From positions 1 to 36,211 of the forward strand of contig FZLR01000025.1 in NCBI GenBank assembly GCA_900197615.1: 36,211 nt of DNA, read 5' to 3'. Source of the DNA: Rhodospirillaceae bacterium Spongia-Bin9 (GTDB lineage: Bacteria; Pseudomonadota; Alphaproteobacteria; Bin65). Below the pieces are notes generated by a model. That model had not been told where the DNA came from. It saw nothing but the letters and a program-made list of their open reading frames with translations, and ran no database searches. Below are positions 34,120 to 36,211 of this stretch, piece by piece (position 1 is the stretch's first letter; every line of letters begins with the position of its first letter). The position numbers and the translations under genes are program-made.

Positions 34120-35427
34120 ATGAGCGGAGCCTCCCCCGTGATCGAACTGGCCGAGCACCAGGAACCGTCCGACCCGCTGCTGCGCGGCGAGAAGAAGGAC
34201 CTCTACGAGGTCGGCGAAATCCCGCCGCTCGGCCATGTGCCGAAATCCATGTACGCCTGGGCGATCCGGCGCGAACGCCACGGCGAGCCGGAGAGCGCGA
34301 TGCAGGTCGAAGTCGTCGACATGCCGGAGCTGGACAGCCGCGATGTGCTGGTCTTCGTGATGGCCGCCGGCGTCAACTACAACGGCATCTGGGCCTCCCT
34401 CGGCACGCCGGTTTCGCCCTTCGACATCCACAAGGCGCCGTTCCACATCGCCGGCTCCGACGCCAGCGGCATCGTCTGGGCGGTCGGCGAGAAGGTGCGC
34501 AACTGGAAAGTCGGCGACGAGGTCGTGATCCACTGCAACCAGGACGACGGCGACGACGAGGAATGCAACGGCGGCGACCCGATGTTCTCGACCACCCAGC
34601 GCATCTGGGGCTACGAGACGCCGGACGGCTCCTTCGCCCAGTTCACCCGGGTTCAGGCCCAGCAGCTCATGCACCGGCCGAAGCACCTGACCTGGGAGGA
34701 GAGCGCCTGCTACACGCTCACGCTCGCCACGACCTGGCGGATGCTGTTCGGCCACCGCCCGCACATCCTCCGGCCAGGCCACAACGTGCTGGTCTGGGGT
34801 TCCTCCGGCGGCCTCGGCTCGATGGCCGTGCAGCTTTGCGCCGCGACCGGGGCCAACGCCATCGGCGTGATTTCGGAGGAGGACAAGCGCGATTTCGTCA
34901 TGTCGCTGGGCGCCAGGGGCGTCATCAACCGCAAGGAGTTCGATTGCTGGGGCCAGCTCCCCGAGGTCGGCACCGACGAATACCGCGCCTGGTTCGGCGA
35001 GGTGCGCAAGTTCGGCAAGGCGATCTGGGACATCACCGGCAAGGGGAACAACGTCGATTTCGTCTTCGAGCATCCGGGCGAGGCGACCTTCCCGGTCTCG
35101 ACCTTCGTGGTCAAGCGCGGCGGCATGGTCGTCTTCTGCGCCGGCACCACGGGCTACAACATCACCTTCGACGCGCGCTATGTCTGGATGCACCAGAAGC
35201 GCATCCAGGGCAGCCATTTCGCCCATCTCATGCAGGCGTCCCAGGCCAACAAGCTGGTGATCGAGCGGCGCATCGACCCGTGCATGTCCGAGGTCTTCGC
35301 GTGGGAGGACATCCCCGAAGCCCACATGAAAATGCGCCGCAACGAGCACAAGCCCGGCAACATGGCCGTGCTGGTCAGCAGCAAACGCCCCGGCCTGCGC
35401 ACGATCGAGGACACGATCGAGGAATAG
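34120..35427 (+). CDS. ccr: Crotonyl-CoA carboxylase/reductase
   Basis: 435 residues, medium-chain dehydrogenase family. Reductively carboxylates crotonyl-CoA to (2S)-ethylmalonyl-CoA with NADPH and CO2, the key step of the ethylmalonyl-CoA pathway. Seen: MAAGVNYNGIWASLGTPVS, FHIAGSDASGIVWAVG, IWGYETPDGSFAQF, LTLATTWRMLFGH, the nucleotide loop WGSSGGLGSMAVQL, GVINRKEFDCWGQLP, FEHPGEATFPVSTFVVKRGG and QKRIQGSHFAHLMQA. The Asn in NYN and the His in GSHFAH match CO2-binding residues known in the family. AGGAG lies 8 bases before the ATG. Length is normal. Confidence 0.96.
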   Translation: MSGASPVIELAEHQEPSDPLLRGEKKDLYEVGEIPPLGHVPKSMYAWAIRRERHGEPESAMQVEVVDMPELDSRDVLVFVMAAGVNYNGIWASLGTPVSPFDIHKAPFHIAGSDASGIVWAVGEKVRNWKVGDEVVIHCNQDDGDDEECNGGDPMFSTTQRIWGYETPDGSFAQFTRVQAQQLMHRPKHLTWEESACYTLTLATTWRMLFGHRPHILRPGHNVLVWGSSGGLGSMAVQLCAATGANAIGVISEEDKRDFVMSLGARGVINRKEFDCWGQLPEVGTDEYRAWFGEVRKFGKAIWDITGKGNNVDFVFEHPGEATFPVSTFVVKRGGMVVFCAGTTGYNITFDARYVWMHQKRIQGSHFAHLMQASQANKLVIERRIDPCMSEVFAWEDIPEAHMKMRRNEHKPGNMAVLVSSKRPGLRTIEDTIEE

Positions 35428-35776
35428 GAGGCTGCGGGCGCTTCCGGTTCGGCCGGAGCGGCGCGGCAGAGAGCGTATTTTGCTTGACTTCCCGGGTAAA
35501 GAACATTACATGAACAACATGAATGCCGCAAGCGATATTCCGGCGCTCGATATCCGGGCAGGCGGTGCGGCTTCGGACGGAGAGACCGGCGTGCAAAAAA
35601 AACACTATATATAGAACGGTCTGTCTTAGCGAATTGCGGCAAGAATGGGGCAGCGACGGAGGGCGAACGGCGAGGCTGGGCGCCGAATCATGACAAATCA
35701 TGACATTTCATGACACATCCCGCTGTGGCATGGTTTCGGCCCGCCGTTCCGCGAAACCCGATCCGGCCGATCCGCC
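35428..35776. promoter_or_regulatory. ccr to acyl-CoA dehydrogenase spacer with CATGA repeats
   Basis: 349 bp. TTGACT (35484-35489), 17 bases, TACATG (35507-35512) is a candidate promoter. Two ACATGAA copies lie at 35508-35514 and 35517-35523. Three exact TCATGACA copies lie at 35688-35695, 35698-35705 and 35708-35715, each 10 bp apart. A 34-codon frame (35510-35614) ends after a run of eight A (35595-35602) and TATATATAG; no family fits it. Confidence 0.6.
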
Positions 35777-36211
35777 ATGAACCTAGCGACGCCCCCGAAT
35801 CCGGCCCCGACCGCCGGCCCGGCCTCCCCCGACCCTGCCGGAGCCGTGGCCGCCGCCGCAGGCACGCCGCTGGCGCCGGACTGCCAAGGGCTGAATTTCT
35901 TCGAGATCGACGCCAGCCTGCAGGAGCTGCTGCCGCTCTATTTGCCGGACGACCTGCGCACGCACATGCTGCCGCACTATCGGCGGCTCGGCGAAATCGC
36001 CGGCGGGCGGCTCGACGAACTGGCCCGCATCGCCGACCGGCACGGCCCGGTCCTGCATCCGCGCGATGCCTTCGGGCGCGACGAGGAATGGATCGAGTTC
36101 CACCCGGCCTACCGGGAGATGGAGCGGATCGGCTTCGGCGAATTCGGCATTCACGCCATGTCGCGCCGGCCCGGCGTCCTCGGCTGGGACGGCCCACCGG
36201 CAACCGCGAAA
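35777..36211 (+). CDS. Acyl-CoA dehydrogenase-like protein, 5' part only
   Basis: 145 residues from ATG 35777 to the window edge, still open. After a Pro/Ala-rich start (1-33), the sequence reads LNFFEIDASLQELLPLYLPD, then HMLPHYRRLGEIAGGRLDELARIADRHGPVLHPRDAFGRD and WIEFHPAYREMERIGFGEFG. This is the N-terminal helical part of AidB-like acyl-CoA dehydrogenases. Such a gene often follows ccr in alphaproteobacteria. The FAD site and catalytic base lie beyond the window, so substrate and activity cannot be judged. No strong ribosome site is seen. Confidence 0.75.
   Translation, partial: MNLATPPNPAPTAGPASPDPAGAVAAAAGTPLAPDCQGLNFFEIDASLQELLPLYLPDDLRTHMLPHYRRLGEIAGGRLDELARIADRHGPVLHPRDAFGRDEEWIEFHPAYREMERIGFGEFGIHAMSRRPGVLGWDGPPATAK

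Overview
The window is high-GC DNA with dense, almost intron-free bacterial coding. Gene content points to an alphaproteobacterium, probably in or near the Rhodospirillales. The evidence is an ethylmalonyl-CoA pathway set (mcd, ecm, ccr), an EnvZ/OmpR-type pair beside a branched-chain aminotransferase, TAXI- and DctP-type TRAP transporters, class III CoA-transferases, a bactofilin, and intergenic repeats of a style common in that class. The species cannot be named from the sequence alone.

Layout. 1-6983: a GFA-family gene running off the left edge, a two-component system (minus), ilvE (plus), a DUF3179 lipo/secreted protein (minus), mtgA (plus) and an SLT lytic transglycosylase (minus). 7233-10927: a TAXI-TRAP receptor plus fused permease, then a ParDE toxin-antitoxin pair. 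10950-13196: phosphomannomutase/phosphoglucomutase, tRNA-Arg(CCT), bactofilin and tRNA-Leu(CAA), all on minus. 13410-20227: a carboxylate-uptake-and-activation region with a CoA-transferase, a LysR regulator, dctP, a second CoA-transferase, dctQ and dctM. 20281-22272: leuA behind a short leader peptide rich in Ile and Leu codons. 22438-24921: HigBA, a FabI-type enoyl-ACP reductase and a HEPN/MNT pair. 24952-36211: methylsuccinyl-CoA dehydrogenase, a CapA-like protein, an MltB-type transglycosylase, a repeat-rich spacer, a GyrI-like protein, a lower-GC Fic toxin with a small antitoxin, an orphan AbrB antitoxin, then divergent ecm and ccr and the start of another acyl-CoA dehydrogenase.

How the genes work together. 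Ccr, Ecm and Mcd are three dedicated steps of acetyl-CoA assimilation through ethylmalonyl-CoA. The TRAP/CoA-transferase operon would import a carboxylate and convert it to a CoA thioester that could feed such acyl-CoA chemistry. IlvE and LeuA belong to branched-chain amino acid synthesis and share a promoter pattern (TTGACY, 17 bp, TACC). Three lytic or synthetic peptidoglycan enzymes and a bactofilin serve the envelope.

The accessory signal is a run of small toxin-antitoxin modules between housekeeping genes: ParDE, HigBA, HEPN/MNT, Fic plus antitoxin, and an AbrB remnant. The most interesting points are the 59-residue Fic antitoxin gene (30956-31135) paired with a membrane-anchored Fic protein, the apparently leaderless leuA leader peptide, a HEPN protein whose usual modified Tyr is Cys, and three TCATGACA repeats exactly 10 bp apart before the last gene.
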